From positions 124,001 through 188,000 of the forward strand of contig NZ_BKAG01000002.1 of assembly GCF_007992435.1 (NCBI RefSeq): a stretch of DNA of 64,000 nucleotides. Direction: 5' to 3'. How positions within the stretch are numbered: the first letter of the stretch is position 1; each line of letters begins with the position of its first letter. The position numbers and the translations under genes are program-made. The notes under the pieces were generated by a model. That model was not told where the DNA came from. It saw nothing but the letters and a program-made list of their open reading frames with translations, and ran no database searches. The DNA comes from Prosthecobacter gellanilyticus. GTDB taxonomy: Bacteria > Verrucomicrobiota > Verrucomicrobiia > Verrucomicrobiales > Verrucomicrobiaceae. Of the stretch, positions 51,709 through 61,393 are shown in pieces.

Positions 51709-53520
51709 ATGTCACGCCTGCTCTCCTTCCTTCTCCTCGGACTCCTGCTCACCTCGGTCTCTCTGGCCGAGACGAGGCCCAATGTGGTAGTCTTCCTCGC
51801 GGATGATTCAGGCTGGGGAGACTACTCCATCAACGGCAATACCAACCTCCAGACACCAAATATCGATTCGCTGGCGAAGTCTGGCGCGAGCTTTGATCGA
51901 TTCTTTGTTTGTGCTCTCTGCGCTCCGACACGAGCCGAGTTCCTCACCGGTCGCTATCATTCACGCGGTGGCGTGCTTGGAGTGTCTGAAGGCCAGGAAC
52001 GCCTGAACACGGATGAAAAGACCCTCGCGGACGGTTTCAAGGCGGCTGGATACAAAACAGGCGCCTTTGGCAAATGGCACAACGGCAGCCAGTGGCCCTA
52101 TCATCCGAATGCGCGCGGCTTCGACGAGTATGTCGGCTATACCAGCGGTCATTGGGGCGAATACTTTGACCCGCCGCTCGAGGAGAACGGCAAGATGTTC
52201 CGCGCCAAAGGCTTCATCGTGGATGTGCTCACAGATCGCGCCATGCAGTTCATGGAGAAAAACAAGGAACAGCGCTTTCTCTGCTACATCCCGCTCACCA
52301 CACCACACTCGCCTTTCAGCGCGCCGGATGAGCATTGGAACAAGTTCCCTGAGACCAAGATCACCCTGCGCGGGCAGGAGGGTGCCAATGAGGAAATGGA
52401 TGTCACCCGCTGCGTCCTCGCGATGATGGACAACATCGACATGAACGTGGGCCGTGTGCTGAAAAAGCTCGATGAGCTCAAGATCACTGAGAATACCATT
52501 GTCGTCTATTTCAGTGACAACGGGCCTAACAGCTTTCGCTGGAACGGTGGTATGAAGGGCCGCAAAGGCGTGACGGATGAGGGAGGTGTGCGCAGCGTGC
52601 TCTTCATGCGCTGGCCTGGCAAAATCAAAGAGGGCGTGACCATCACCCAGATCAGCGGCGCCATTGATCTCATGCCCACTATCTCCGCGCTGGCAGGTGT
52701 GAAGCCCGTCTCGACGAAGCCCCTGGATGGTATCGATCTCTCCATCGAACTCAAGGGCGGCATGGCCAAGCGCTCGCCCCGCGAATTGATGAACTACAAC
52801 GGCGGCCGCCTCAGTGTGCGTTCGCAGCAGTATCGCCTGGATGCAGCCGGTGGACTCTTTGACATGGCCGCCGATCCGAATCAGACCAAGGACATCGCGG
52901 CAGAAAAACCTGATGTCGCCTCCACTCTCGCCGCTGCAGGCTCGAAATGGCATCAAGAAGTCTTTGGCAAGCCCTACAAACCCGCGGCGGACGCGAAGAA
53001 GAAGGGCGGCAAGGGCAAAGGCGGTGCTGGCAAGCCCGCTGATGATCGCCCCTATCCCGTGGGCTATGCCGAGTTCCCCACCACCATGCTGCCTGCTCGC
53101 GATGGCAAACCGCACGCTGGCGTGCAGCGCAGTTCCAGCGCGCCGAACTGCTCCTACTTTGTGAACTGGAAGACCAAGGAAGACACCATGACCTGGGATG
53201 TCGATGTGCACACCGCCGGCACGTACGAGGTTAGCATCGACTACGTCTGCCCTGAGGCCGATGCCGGAGCCACCATCGAGCTCAGTTTGGGCGAAGCCAA
53301 GACCACCGGCAAAGTCACTCCAGGCTGGTATCCACGCCTGATCGACGACCAGGACCGCGCCTCGCGCAAAGGCGAAAGTTTTATGCGGGACTTCAAACCT
53401 CTGAGCCTCGGTACCATCCAGCTCCCCGCCGGACGTGGCTTGCTCACGCTGCGCGCACTGGACATCCCCGGGGCCACTGTGGCAGAGGTGAGACGCGTCA
53501 CGTTGACGCTGAAACCATGA
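51709..53520 (+). CDS. Secreted sulfatase with C-terminal binding module
   Basis: 603 residues. Signal peptide residues 1-20. The sulfatase core has metal ligands at VVVFLADDSGWGDYS (Asp 32-33) and the formylglycine signature C-A-P-T-R at 71-75 (C71 becomes formylglycine). FGKWHNGSQWPYHP and VVYFSDNGPNSFRWNGGMKG are further landmarks. After a Lys/Gly-rich linker (about residues 425-440), the last 160 residues form a beta-sandwich resembling a CBM6-like binding domain. Substrate unknown, but sulfated polysaccharides are typical. It overlaps nnr by four bases (ATGA). A formylglycine-generating enzyme gene is not in the window. Confidence 0.93.
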   Translation: MSRLLSFLLLGLLLTSVSLAETRPNVVVFLADDSGWGDYSINGNTNLQTPNIDSLAKSGASFDRFFVCALCAPTRAEFLTGRYHSRGGVLGVSEGQERLNTDEKTLADGFKAAGYKTGAFGKWHNGSQWPYHPNARGFDEYVGYTSGHWGEYFDPPLEENGKMFRAKGFIVDVLTDRAMQFMEKNKEQRFLCYIPLTTPHSPFSAPDEHWNKFPETKITLRGQEGANEEMDVTRCVLAMMDNIDMNVGRVLKKLDELKITENTIVVYFSDNGPNSFRWNGGMKGRKGVTDEGGVRSVLFMRWPGKIKEGVTITQISGAIDLMPTISALAGVKPVSTKPLDGIDLSIELKGGMAKRSPRELMNYNGGRLSVRSQQYRLDAAGGLFDMAADPNQTKDIAAEKPDVASTLAAAGSKWHQEVFGKPYKPAADAKKKGGKGKGGAGKPADDRPYPVGYAEFPTTMLPARDGKPHAGVQRSSSAPNCSYFVNWKTKEDTMTWDVDVHTAGTYEVSIDYVCPEADAGATIELSLGEAKTTGKVTPGWYPRLIDDQDRASRKGESFMRDFKPLSLGTIQLPAGRGLLTLRALDIPGATVAEVRRVTLTLKP

Positions 53521-54989
53521 TCGTCACATGCCGCCAGATGCAGGATATCGAGGCCCGCGCCTTCGAGCGCGGTGTCAGCGCGGCAGATCTGATGGAGAAG
53601 GCCGGCTGCGGCATCGCCCGTGAGGTCTGGCGCCTCTTTCCTCAGCCAGGCACGCTCATCCTCTACCTCGGCAGTGGCAACAACGGTGGCGATGCCCTCG
53701 TGGCAGGACGTGAACTGCAAAAGCTCGGCTGGCAGATCCAAGTGCGCCTCAGCGGCCCCCTCGAAAAGCTCAAGCCGCTGCCTCGCGGACACTTCGATGC
53801 CTTGACTGACTTTGCAGTGTCAGCCAGCCCCATTGATGTTGCAGACCTGCCAAGACCCGTCGTTCAGTTAGATGGTTTGTTAGGCATTGGAGCCGTCGGC
53901 GAGATGCGCCCAGACATCCGCGCACTCGCTGCCGAGATGAATGCGCTGCGCCTCGAGCAACATGCCCACACCGTGGCGATGGACATTCCCTCCGGCTTGA
54001 ACGGAGACACCGGCGAGCCATCCGTCGACTGCGTGATCGCTGATCTCACCGTCACCGTCGCTCATGGAAAATCAGGCCTCATCGCGGATGCTGCCGTCTC
54101 GCATGTCGGACGGCTCGCCCTAGTCCCTCTAGCCGAACTGACGGTCGAAGATGACGGCGGGCCGCAACTACTCACCCCTGAACTCCTGAGCGGATTCTTG
54201 CCGCGCCGCCGTTTCGACTTTCATAAAGGCCAGGCAGGTCGTGTCGGCATCATCGCCGGTTCGCGCGGCTTCATCGGCGCTGCCGTGCTAGCCTGCGGCG
54301 GGGCCTTGCGCGCAGGTGCAGGCTTGGTGACCTTGCTGGTCAAAGAAGAGGTCTATGAACTTCTCGCTGCCAAGGTTCCGCCAGAGATCATGGTGAAAGT
54401 GGTGAAGGACTACCGTGACGTGCTGGACATGCGTTTTGATGCGCTCGCCATCGGCCCAGGACTCGGCTTCGAGAGCGAGGACGAGATCCTGAATGTCATC
54501 CAATACGCCTCCATGCCCGCCGTGGTGGATGCAGATGCCATCACCATGGTCGCACGCACCCCAGTGTCCGTTTTCCTGACCTCCACACCTCCACGCCTGC
54601 TCACGCCGCATCCTGGTGAAATGGCGCGGCTGGTCGGGGACGGGTCATCTCATCCCCGGCTGACTCAAGCCGAGAGCTGGGCTCAAGCCTTTCCTGGAAA
54701 CACGCTTCTCCTGAAAGGCGCGCGCACCGTCATTGCCACTGAAAGCTCTCCGACCTTCTTTAACACCACCGGCCACCCCGGCATGGCTACCGGCGGCATG
54801 GGAGACGTGCTCACCGGCGTCTGCGCCGCACTGGCAGGGCAGGGCATCCCTCTGCACCAAGCTGCCGGCATCGGTGCCTGGGCCTGCGGACGTGCGGCAG
54901 AGATCGCCGCGCTTTCTCAGGCACAGCTTTCCGTGCTGCCGACGGATGTCATCGCCCATCTTGGGGCGGCTTTTGGGGAGTTGGAGTAA
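53517..54989 (+). CDS. nnr: Bifunctional NAD(P)H-hydrate epimerase / ADP-dependent dehydratase
   Basis: 490 residues. N-terminal epimerase domain: ILYLGSGNNGGDALVAGREL (about residues 42-61), and AMDIPSGLNGDTGE near residue 160. C-terminal dehydratase (carbohydrate-kinase-like) domain: GIIAGSRGFIGAAVLACGGALRAGAGLVTL, RLLTPHPGEMARL, LLKGARTVIA and TGHPGMATGGMGDVLTGVCAAL. It repairs hydrated NADH and NADPH in the cytosol. The ATGA overlap with the exported sulfatase gene is an odd pairing, likely just genome compaction. Confidence 0.95.
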   Translation: MIVTCRQMQDIEARAFERGVSAADLMEKAGCGIAREVWRLFPQPGTLILYLGSGNNGGDALVAGRELQKLGWQIQVRLSGPLEKLKPLPRGHFDALTDFAVSASPIDVADLPRPVVQLDGLLGIGAVGEMRPDIRALAAEMNALRLEQHAHTVAMDIPSGLNGDTGEPSVDCVIADLTVTVAHGKSGLIADAAVSHVGRLALVPLAELTVEDDGGPQLLTPELLSGFLPRRRFDFHKGQAGRVGIIAGSRGFIGAAVLACGGALRAGAGLVTLLVKEEVYELLAAKVPPEIMVKVVKDYRDVLDMRFDALAIGPGLGFESEDEILNVIQYASMPAVVDADAITMVARTPVSVFLTSTPPRLLTPHPGEMARLVGDGSSHPRLTQAESWAQAFPGNTLLLKGARTVIATESSPTFFNTTGHPGMATGGMGDVLTGVCAALAGQGIPLHQAAGIGAWACGRAAEIAALSQAQLSVLPTDVIAHLGAAFGELE

Positions 54990-55038
54990 CACTCTGTGGT
55001 TATTGACGGCCCCGGTGAAGGGCCTACGTTCCGGAATC

Positions 55039-56436
55039 ATGAAACACCTTTGGATCTTCCTCCTCGTGCCGTCGTTTCTCTTCGCGAATGGTGGTGGTTA
55101 CCTCACGGGCATCAAACACACCGGAGCCTTCCAGCGAACCTCCGCCTTGCAGCCCAAGAATGTCGAGCAGGTGGAGATGATCTCCGAGCGCCTGGAGATC
55201 GACCTGCACATCGAGTATGCCGACGTGCGCATCGAATACGTGCTGCACAATCCCGGCAAGAAGGTCAAGATCGAGGCCGGCTTCCCGAGCGCTATCTCGG
55301 TGGGCGTCAAGTATGATGAAAACGCGCCTGAGGGGCAGCAGGTCAAACCTGAAACGCTGAAGCCCAAGATCGAAAACCTGGTGCTCAAAGCCGATGGCAA
55401 GGATGTGAAATGGCAGCAACGCTCCGATGAATTCAAGCTGAGCGAGGAAGGCCTCGTCGAAGGCGCTGTGGTAAACTCCTGGCATGTCTTCAATCTCGAC
55501 TTCGAGGAGGGCCAGACCCGCCGCCTCATTGTGAACTACCGCAATCCCTACTACGGCGAGTATGACTACGTCTCTGACGATGCGCGCCTCGGCCCGCTGA
55601 GTCTCACCTACCTCTTTTCCGCCGCTGGTCTCTGGGCTGGCCCGATCAAGCAAGGAACGGTCATTGTGAAAGCTGCGACCATTTCTCCCGAGAGCGTCAC
55701 ACTCAGCCATCCGAAGCGTTTTGAGCGCAAGGGCAACGAGTGGCACTGGCAGTTCACCGACTTCGAACCTACTCTTGAAGATGATCTGAAGATCGTCACC
55801 CGTGAGGCAATGTTCCAGCAGAGCGCCTTCAATTCAGCCTCCCAGGAAGAGCAGGAGAAAGCCCAGGATGGCGATGCCCTTTTCCTCAACGAGTATGTGT
55901 CCTATGGCGAAAGTGTCTTCGATGACGAAGGCAAGCTCAAGGGCAAGAACTGGGAGTTCTGGCGCAGTGATTTCACCATCGAAGCCAGCTCCACTCTCGC
56001 TGCCCAGGGTGAGAAAAACTACAAGGCCGACAATCTCCGTGATTCCGGCGACGAAGGTGCCTGGGTTGAAGGTTCCAAAGGCGATGGAGTCGGTGAATCA
56101 CTATCGTTGAAGCTGCCGAAGCCTGCGAAAATCAGCCGTGTCGGTATCGTCAATGGTTATGCCACATCGAAGGATCTGTATCAGGCGAATGGCCGCGTGG
56201 CAGAGCTCGATGTCAGTGTGAATGGCGGCGAGGCGAAGCGCGTGAGCATCCCTGACGAGTTTCTGGAGAACGAAAAGTTCTTCTTTGATCTGCCTGCCTC
56301 GGACAAGCCGGTGGAGACCATCAAGCTCACTATCGCCAAGGCTTATCCAGGTGCCAAATATCAGGACACTGCGCTGACCGAGCTTGTGCTCATTCAGCCG
56401 CTGGAGAAAGCCCCCAAGATCCAGCCCGCGCGATGA
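55039..56436 (+). CDS. Secreted protein with NADase-type (discoidin-like) glycan-binding domain
   Basis: About 465 residues. Signal peptide MKHLWIFLLVPSFLFA. The N-terminal half (about 30-290) is a beta-rich domain of unknown family (MISERLEIDLHIEYADVRIEYVLHNPGKKVKIEAGFP; NYRNPYYGEYDYVS). The C-terminal part (about 315-455) is a discoidin-type domain: IEASSTLAAQGEKNYKADNLRDSG, AWVEGSKGDGVGESLSLKLP, GIVNGYATSKDLYQANGRVAELDVSVNGG and AYPGAKYQDTALTELVLI. These match the glycan-binding domain found beside bacterial NADases. It overlaps the UPF0489/CapA gene by four bases (ATGA). Confidence 0.85.
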   Translation: MKHLWIFLLVPSFLFANGGGYLTGIKHTGAFQRTSALQPKNVEQVEMISERLEIDLHIEYADVRIEYVLHNPGKKVKIEAGFPSAISVGVKYDENAPEGQQVKPETLKPKIENLVLKADGKDVKWQQRSDEFKLSEEGLVEGAVVNSWHVFNLDFEEGQTRRLIVNYRNPYYGEYDYVSDDARLGPLSLTYLFSAAGLWAGPIKQGTVIVKAATISPESVTLSHPKRFERKGNEWHWQFTDFEPTLEDDLKIVTREAMFQQSAFNSASQEEQEKAQDGDALFLNEYVSYGESVFDDEGKLKGKNWEFWRSDFTIEASSTLAAQGEKNYKADNLRDSGDEGAWVEGSKGDGVGESLSLKLPKPAKISRVGIVNGYATSKDLYQANGRVAELDVSVNGGEAKRVSIPDEFLENEKFFFDLPASDKPVETIKLTIAKAYPGAKYQDTALTELVLIQPLEKAPKIQPAR

Positions 56437-58982
56437 ATCTGCGGCGGGCAGCTTTGGTGTCAGCTTTCGCGCTGTGCCTGCTGGCCCTGCCATCGCATTC
56501 GCAGCCACTGCCCGTGCATGTGGAGGAATCTCATGCGGGAGCTTTCTATCATCTGGTCGAGACACTGCCCTTTGAGGAGAAGCACACGCTTGTGCTCTAT
56601 GATGCACACTGTGATGCCAATGGCATCGCCAACTCCGACAAGATCCGTGCGGACATCCGGCGTGGCCCGACAAAAGAGTTGAGATCCGAGATGCTGAAGC
56701 TTTGGCGTCAGGAAGGGCGCATCCAATGCTTCAACTGGCTGGAGTCCCTCATGCCCGCTCCGATCTCCGAAGTGATCTGGGTGCCTGCGCTGAAGTTGGA
56801 ACCTTTAGAAGCACAACGTCTGGAGAAAGAGTCACGCGAGTATCTCGATGCCCATGAGGAAGCTCTGCCACGTGATGCCGGTCCGCTCTCATCCTGCTAT
56901 CGCGTGATGGACTTGGCGGCCTTCCTCAAAGAGTCCTCCACATGGCCGGAATCACGTCGCGTCGTGTCGAGTATCGATCTGGATTTCTTCGCGAAGACTT
57001 CGGACGACCTCCTCGCTGCCGAGGTCGAGGAAGTGTTTTCCAGCGTGCTCCGGCTGCGTGGCCTGGTGGACATCTCCGTCGCCATTTCATCACCCTACCT
57101 TCGAGATGCCACGCAGGCTGAGAAACTGACCACACTGGCGCTGGACACCGTCTGGCGAGTAGCGCAGGCCAGGGTGCAGTTTGAGCCCTTCGCACGCACA
57201 GGCCCTGATCATTCCCTGATGGCACGCCTTCTGGAGCGGCAGGCGAAGCGCATTCCAGCGCTCGATCTCACAAAAGCTGCTCCGGAACTTCGCACCCTGC
57301 TGCTAAACCACTGGCAGCCGCAAACCTGTGCCTTTGACCGCGAGAAAGCCGAGGACCTTTTGGAAGCCTGGAGCACCGATCCCTTCCTGCCGAAACTGAA
57401 AGTGAGCGGCGGGCGCCGTCGCCCAGACCAGACCTGGAGTGCTCCTGCGGATGGCAAGCTCACTTTGCGCATTGATCCCGAGCCTGTCGGTTCTCGTGTT
57501 CGTTGGTATGCCTTGCGTGCGAAGGGGGCTGAGTATCGCATCGGAGCCGATTTCGGCTTCTCCAGCCAGGCCCCGCGCTGGATCCATCATGAGCGAGTCC
57601 TCATGGCTGAGGGTCCGGTGATGGGTGAATTGACACAAAAACAGTTAGGCCGATGGCTCGATCCTGCCTTGCACTGCGGCACGCTAGAAGTCGAAGCCGA
57701 GGTTTTCCGTGATGGCGAGTCCTGGCGCACCCCAGCACAGATCCTCTGCATCCATGCTTCCGGCGCCAAGGGCGCGCGTGCTGCCTGGAGTGAGCAGTTT
57801 GGTCTGCCCTACATCTTTGATTCGCGTCTGCTGTTTCGTCGTCACTATGGTTTCGGTCCGAGCACGCACTGGGGCGCGGATTGCGCCAACTTCATCGTCC
57901 AGGGCCTGCGCGCTGAAGGCTCACGTGCAGGTTGGGGCAGTCCGCGTGACGTGGAGTCAGATCTTCAGCCTCTGGACAGTCTGCCCACGGATGGCCAACC
58001 AGCGCTTCTGCACTTTGGTTCGCATCTCGCGGCGCTGTGGGAGGATCGGCCGCCTTTGGGCCAGTTGGGTGCAGAGGATCTCTGCGTGCATCAGCTTGAA
58101 GGACGACCGGAGATTCTGACTCTCGCCCGACTCTCCGCGAATCGTGCGCCTCCGAAGCTCATGGGCCTGCGTCCACCTTTGAAGCCGCTGCGTCTCATCT
58201 TCGCCGGAGATATCATGCTCGGTCGCGGTGTGACTCAGACCATCGCGAAGGAAGGCAATCCGTTGCGGGCCTGGCGTGAGACCTTGGCGGGTGCGGATCT
58301 GGTGATGGGAAATCTCGAGTGTGTTATCTCCGCGCAACCGGCGGCTCCTGCAAAAGGTCGCATCACCTTGGTGGCCGCTCCCTCGGCGCTTGAGTGTCTG
58401 CGCGAGGTGGGTTTTACAGCCTTGAGCGTGGAGAACAATCACGCACTGGATCTCGGCCCGGAGGGTCGTGAACAGACCGTGAGGGAGCTTGAGCACGCTG
58501 GCTTGAAAGCCGTGCAGGAGGAGCCTGTCATCATTCAGGTGAAGGATCAAAAGCTCGCCTTGATCGCGTGGGATGACTCACTTGAGCCTGACTTTGAGCC
58601 GCTGCTGGTGCAGGTGCGCAAGGCAGCTGCGCAGGCTGGTTTTGTGATCGTCATGCCGCACTGGGGGGGGGAGCATAGTATTGCGCCGAGCCCCAGGCAG
58701 AGGCTGCTGGCTGCTAAGTGCAGAGATGCCGGGGCGCATCTCATCGTCGGTAGCGGACCGCATGTCGTGCAGTCCCTCGAACGCATCGATAAGGCCACCG
58801 TGGCTTACTCCCTGGGCAATGCCGTCTTTGATGGGCCGGGCCCTGATGCCGAGTGGTCCCAGGGCGCGCTGCTGGAGATCGTGCTGCAATGCGAAAGAAC
58901 GTGGACGGAAAAACCAGAGATCGTTCGCGCCCGACTGCTGCCCACGGCCTTTGATCGCGAGGGCAGGGTGAGGCTTGAATGA
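56433..58982 (+). CDS. Three-domain protein: UPF0489, amidase-like, CapA-type
   Basis: 849 residues. A signal-like N-terminus (LVSAFALCLLALPSHS) precedes a UPF0489-type region with HVEESHAGAFYHLVE, LVLYDAHCDANG and SSIDLDFF (about 30-190). A middle region (about 460-540) has STHWGADCANFIVQGLRAEGSRAG, resembling the Cys site of putative amidase/NlpC-like domains. The last 280 residues are a CapA (PGA_cap) metallophosphatase-like domain: LIFAGDIMLGRGV, LVMGNLEC, SVENNHALDLGPEG, MPHWGGEHS, VGSGPHVVQS and YSLGNAVFD. CapA proteins act in poly-gamma-glutamate capsule formation. The combination suggests a wall or capsule enzyme, but the real reaction is unknown. Translationally coupled to the discoidin protein upstream. 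Confidence 0.85.
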   Translation: MNLRRAALVSAFALCLLALPSHSQPLPVHVEESHAGAFYHLVETLPFEEKHTLVLYDAHCDANGIANSDKIRADIRRGPTKELRSEMLKLWRQEGRIQCFNWLESLMPAPISEVIWVPALKLEPLEAQRLEKESREYLDAHEEALPRDAGPLSSCYRVMDLAAFLKESSTWPESRRVVSSIDLDFFAKTSDDLLAAEVEEVFSSVLRLRGLVDISVAISSPYLRDATQAEKLTTLALDTVWRVAQARVQFEPFARTGPDHSLMARLLERQAKRIPALDLTKAAPELRTLLLNHWQPQTCAFDREKAEDLLEAWSTDPFLPKLKVSGGRRRPDQTWSAPADGKLTLRIDPEPVGSRVRWYALRAKGAEYRIGADFGFSSQAPRWIHHERVLMAEGPVMGELTQKQLGRWLDPALHCGTLEVEAEVFRDGESWRTPAQILCIHASGAKGARAAWSEQFGLPYIFDSRLLFRRHYGFGPSTHWGADCANFIVQGLRAEGSRAGWGSPRDVESDLQPLDSLPTDGQPALLHFGSHLAALWEDRPPLGQLGAEDLCVHQLEGRPEILTLARLSANRAPPKLMGLRPPLKPLRLIFAGDIMLGRGVTQTIAKEGNPLRAWRETLAGADLVMGNLECVISAQPAAPAKGRITLVAAPSALECLREVGFTALSVENNHALDLGPEGREQTVRELEHAGLKAVQEEPVIIQVKDQKLALIAWDDSLEPDFEPLLVQVRKAAAQAGFVIVMPHWGGEHSIAPSPRQRLLAAKCRDAGAHLIVGSGPHVVQSLERIDKATVAYSLGNAVFDGPGPDAEWSQGALLEIVLQCERTWTEKPEIVRARLLPTAFDREGRVRLE

Positions 58983-59009
58983 GGCGGAAGCCTGCGCCAG
59001 ACATTCCCC

Positions 59010-59480
59010 ATGCCTTATCGCCACACGCTCACAGATCGCGTCCAGTTTGCTGACACAGACATGGCGGGGATCGTGCATTTCTCGAACTTCTTCCGCTACA
59101 TGGAGCGGGTGGAGCATGACTTCTTCCGCGGCATGGGTATGTCCATCTGGGACGGGCATAACGTGGTGACGGACGGTGACTACGTCGGCTGGCCACGCGT
59201 GCACGCTTCGTGTGACTACCGCGCTCCGCTAAAGTTTGAGGACGTCTTCACCATGGAGTTGCTGGTGGAGGAAGTGCGCCGGAAAACCGTTCGTTACCTG
59301 GTGCGCTTTTGGAAAGAGGATGGAGATCTCAGCGCCGAGGGCCGTCTCATCGTCGCCTGCGTGCAGAGGGACAAAGCCACGGGCAAGATGAAAGCCGTCG
59401 AGATTCCCCAGCGCATCTTGGAGAAGCTGGAAGTAGCTCCACCTGAACTCATCAAAGGCCCAGGCTCACCGGCTAAGTGA
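59010..59480 (+). CDS. Acyl-CoA thioesterase (hotdog, YbgC/4-HBA-CoA type)
   Basis: 156 residues, a single hotdog domain. The active-site Asp is in VQFADTDMAGIVHFSNFFRYMERVEHDF (D-x-A-G-x-x-H pattern), and KFEDVFTMELLVEEVRRKTVRYLVRF follows. The family hydrolyses short acyl-CoA or aromatic acyl-CoA esters in the cytosol. ATG 59010 with leader CATTCCCC and no Shine-Dalgarno. Its last 15 bases overlap the convergent acyltransferase gene. Confidence 0.92.
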   Translation: MPYRHTLTDRVQFADTDMAGIVHFSNFFRYMERVEHDFFRGMGMSIWDGHNVVTDGDYVGWPRVHASCDYRAPLKFEDVFTMELLVEEVRRKTVRYLVRFWKEDGDLSAEGRLIVACVQRDKATGKMKAVEIPQRILEKLEVAPPELIKGPGSPAK

Positions 59481-61364
59481 GTCGATAAATGCAGGCACAA
59501 TCATCTCTGCGCCTTCGCGAGTGAGGTGGCTGCTGTCCTCATAGAGTGAGCGGCCTGACTGTTGGTAGATCAGGTGACCATCTCGGGTCATAAGACTGGC
59601 TGACGGCACTCGGCGGATGGTTGGAATGGTACGTGCCACCTCATCCAAAGCTGCGAGGGCAGCCTGGTGGCGCTTCTGATGATCCGTGAGTGTCATCAGT
59701 TCCGTCGCAGCAGCCATACCCCAGCGCGATGTCTTCACCAGATATTCAGGAACATGGACCCGATAGGTCGGCACGGGATCCACGAGCACCACCTGCTTCC
59801 CAGCCTCCATGAGCTCGGTGGCGGTATGTTTAATTGCGGCTGTAACCATCTGGGTTCCCTCCTCAACGCTCCTGTGTGGCGTGAGAATACGCAGGCGTGC
59901 CTGCTTGTCCGCTGAATCACTGGTGAGGTAGGAAGTCCAGCTTGCCATCAGCACCACCCTGCTCGCCGGGCTGCGCAGAAGCTCAGGCATGGCTTCGCGA
60001 GCGAAGGTCTTGCTATGTGCAGAGGTCTCGATGTTCTCCAGCGGCAGTGTCGCATGCGCCACCCAGGCGGCACCGGAGAGGCCGCGCTGCTTCAAGGCGT
60101 CATCGAGAGCTGGAATGAGGCACTGCGCATGGCTGTCACCTACGAGCAGGACGTCTGGAGGCCTGCCAGCAAGCCCTAACCGCAACCAACGATTCGTTTC
60201 AGGCTTGGACTGGGTACATTCGGGATACACCTGTCTCAGTGCCTGCTCTCCAGGTGAGCCTAACCATCCTTGCCTGGATCGTCCCAGCACAGCGAACGAG
60301 GCCAAGAGCACCGCCACACCGATTGTCGGAATTGCAAACTTCCATCCCGAGCGCATGCGGCGCACAGGATTTTCCAGCGTGTGATGAACAAGGGCGGCGA
60401 GCAGCAGGCAGAGGAGAGCTGCCAGTGTCTTCTCCTGCGTTCCCCAGTTCAGCGTCAGCTTCGGGCCAAGCGCCAGCACCGGCCAGTGAATGAGATAGAG
60501 AGAGTAAGAGATGCGGCCCAGATAGCGGACAGGAGACAGCACGAAGACCCGATGCAGCACGCTGCCAGGTCCTCCACAACGAGTAGCAATGAGCAGCGCC
60601 GTGCCCAGGCAGATCGGCAGAGCCGCGGGAGCAGGAAGTCCCGCACGATCACTCATACCCACAAGGCTGCCGAGACACGGCAATACTCCAAGCCAGCTCA
60701 GCAAGGCACTCGGTTTCATCTGGCACCTCAACGCCACCAAACATCCGATGCCAAGCTCCCATGCGCGTGATTCCAACCCATAGAAGGCCTGCAACGGCAG
60801 CCAGCGGCTCATGCCGCAGGAAAGAAGAAACAACAGCCCACAACCCACGGGCAGCAGCCAACGGATAGACTGGCGGCGCAGAACCAGCACAAGCAGCAGA
60901 GGGTAGAAAAGATAGAACTGCTCTTCCACCGCGAGCGACCAGAGATGGAGTAGGGGATGTGTCTCTAGACTAGGCGCAAAGTAGTCCAGATGACGCGAGA
61001 ACTGATAATTGGCTAGGCCAAGCAGGGCCGCCAAAGTGGTGCTGGCAAGGCTCTTGAGATCCGCCGGAAAGAGCAGCCACCAAGCGGCTATCCAGATCGT
61101 GAGCAGCGCCAGCAGGAAGACTGGCAGCAGCCTTCGCGCACGGTTCCAGTAAAAGTCTCGAAAGCTAAACCGCCCAGCTCTGATCTGCGGGGCAATCTTC
61201 CGCGTGATCACGAAGCCCGAGATCACGAAGAACAAATCCACACCCAGAAAGCCGCCGCTGCACAGGCCTGGATCCAGGTGATACAGCAGCACCGCCAAGA
61301 TTGCCAGGGCACGCAGCCCATCCACCTCTGGCAGGTAGGAGGAGGACTGCTGACTCATTTTCAT
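59466..61364 (-). CDS. OafA-type acyltransferase with C-terminal SGNH domain
   Basis: 632 residues. N-terminal acyltransferase-3 domain of about ten helices (residues 10-350): EVDGLRALAILAVLLYHLDPGLCSGGFLGVDLFFVISGFVI with the conserved His and Arg, plus FRDFYWNRARRLLPVFLLALL. A soluble SGNH-like hydrolase domain follows, with VLLVGDSHAQCLIPAL (the GDSH Ser block) and SSHLTREGAEMIVPAF (the DSSH block; catalytic His). Such proteins O-acetylate surface polysaccharides or peptidoglycan. The next gene on the strand starts 29 bases upstream. Confidence 0.92.
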   Translation of the reverse strand: MKMSQQSSSYLPEVDGLRALAILAVLLYHLDPGLCSGGFLGVDLFFVISGFVITRKIAPQIRAGRFSFRDFYWNRARRLLPVFLLALLTIWIAAWWLLFPADLKSLASTTLAALLGLANYQFSRHLDYFAPSLETHPLLHLWSLAVEEQFYLFYPLLLVLVLRRQSIRWLLPVGCGLLFLLSCGMSRWLPLQAFYGLESRAWELGIGCLVALRCQMKPSALLSWLGVLPCLGSLVGMSDRAGLPAPAALPICLGTALLIATRCGGPGSVLHRVFVLSPVRYLGRISYSLYLIHWPVLALGPKLTLNWGTQEKTLAALLCLLLAALVHHTLENPVRRMRSGWKFAIPTIGVAVLLASFAVLGRSRQGWLGSPGEQALRQVYPECTQSKPETNRWLRLGLAGRPPDVLLVGDSHAQCLIPALDDALKQRGLSGAAWVAHATLPLENIETSAHSKTFAREAMPELLRSPASRVVLMASWTSYLTSDSADKQARLRILTPHRSVEEGTQMVTAAIKHTATELMEAGKQVVLVDPVPTYRVHVPEYLVKTSRWGMAAATELMTLTDHQKRHQAALAALDEVARTIPTIRRVPSASLMTRDGHLIYQQSGRSLYEDSSHLTREGAEMIVPAFIDSLSR

Positions 61365-61393
61365 GTCTGGCTGGAGCTTAGCCGCCCGAGGGG

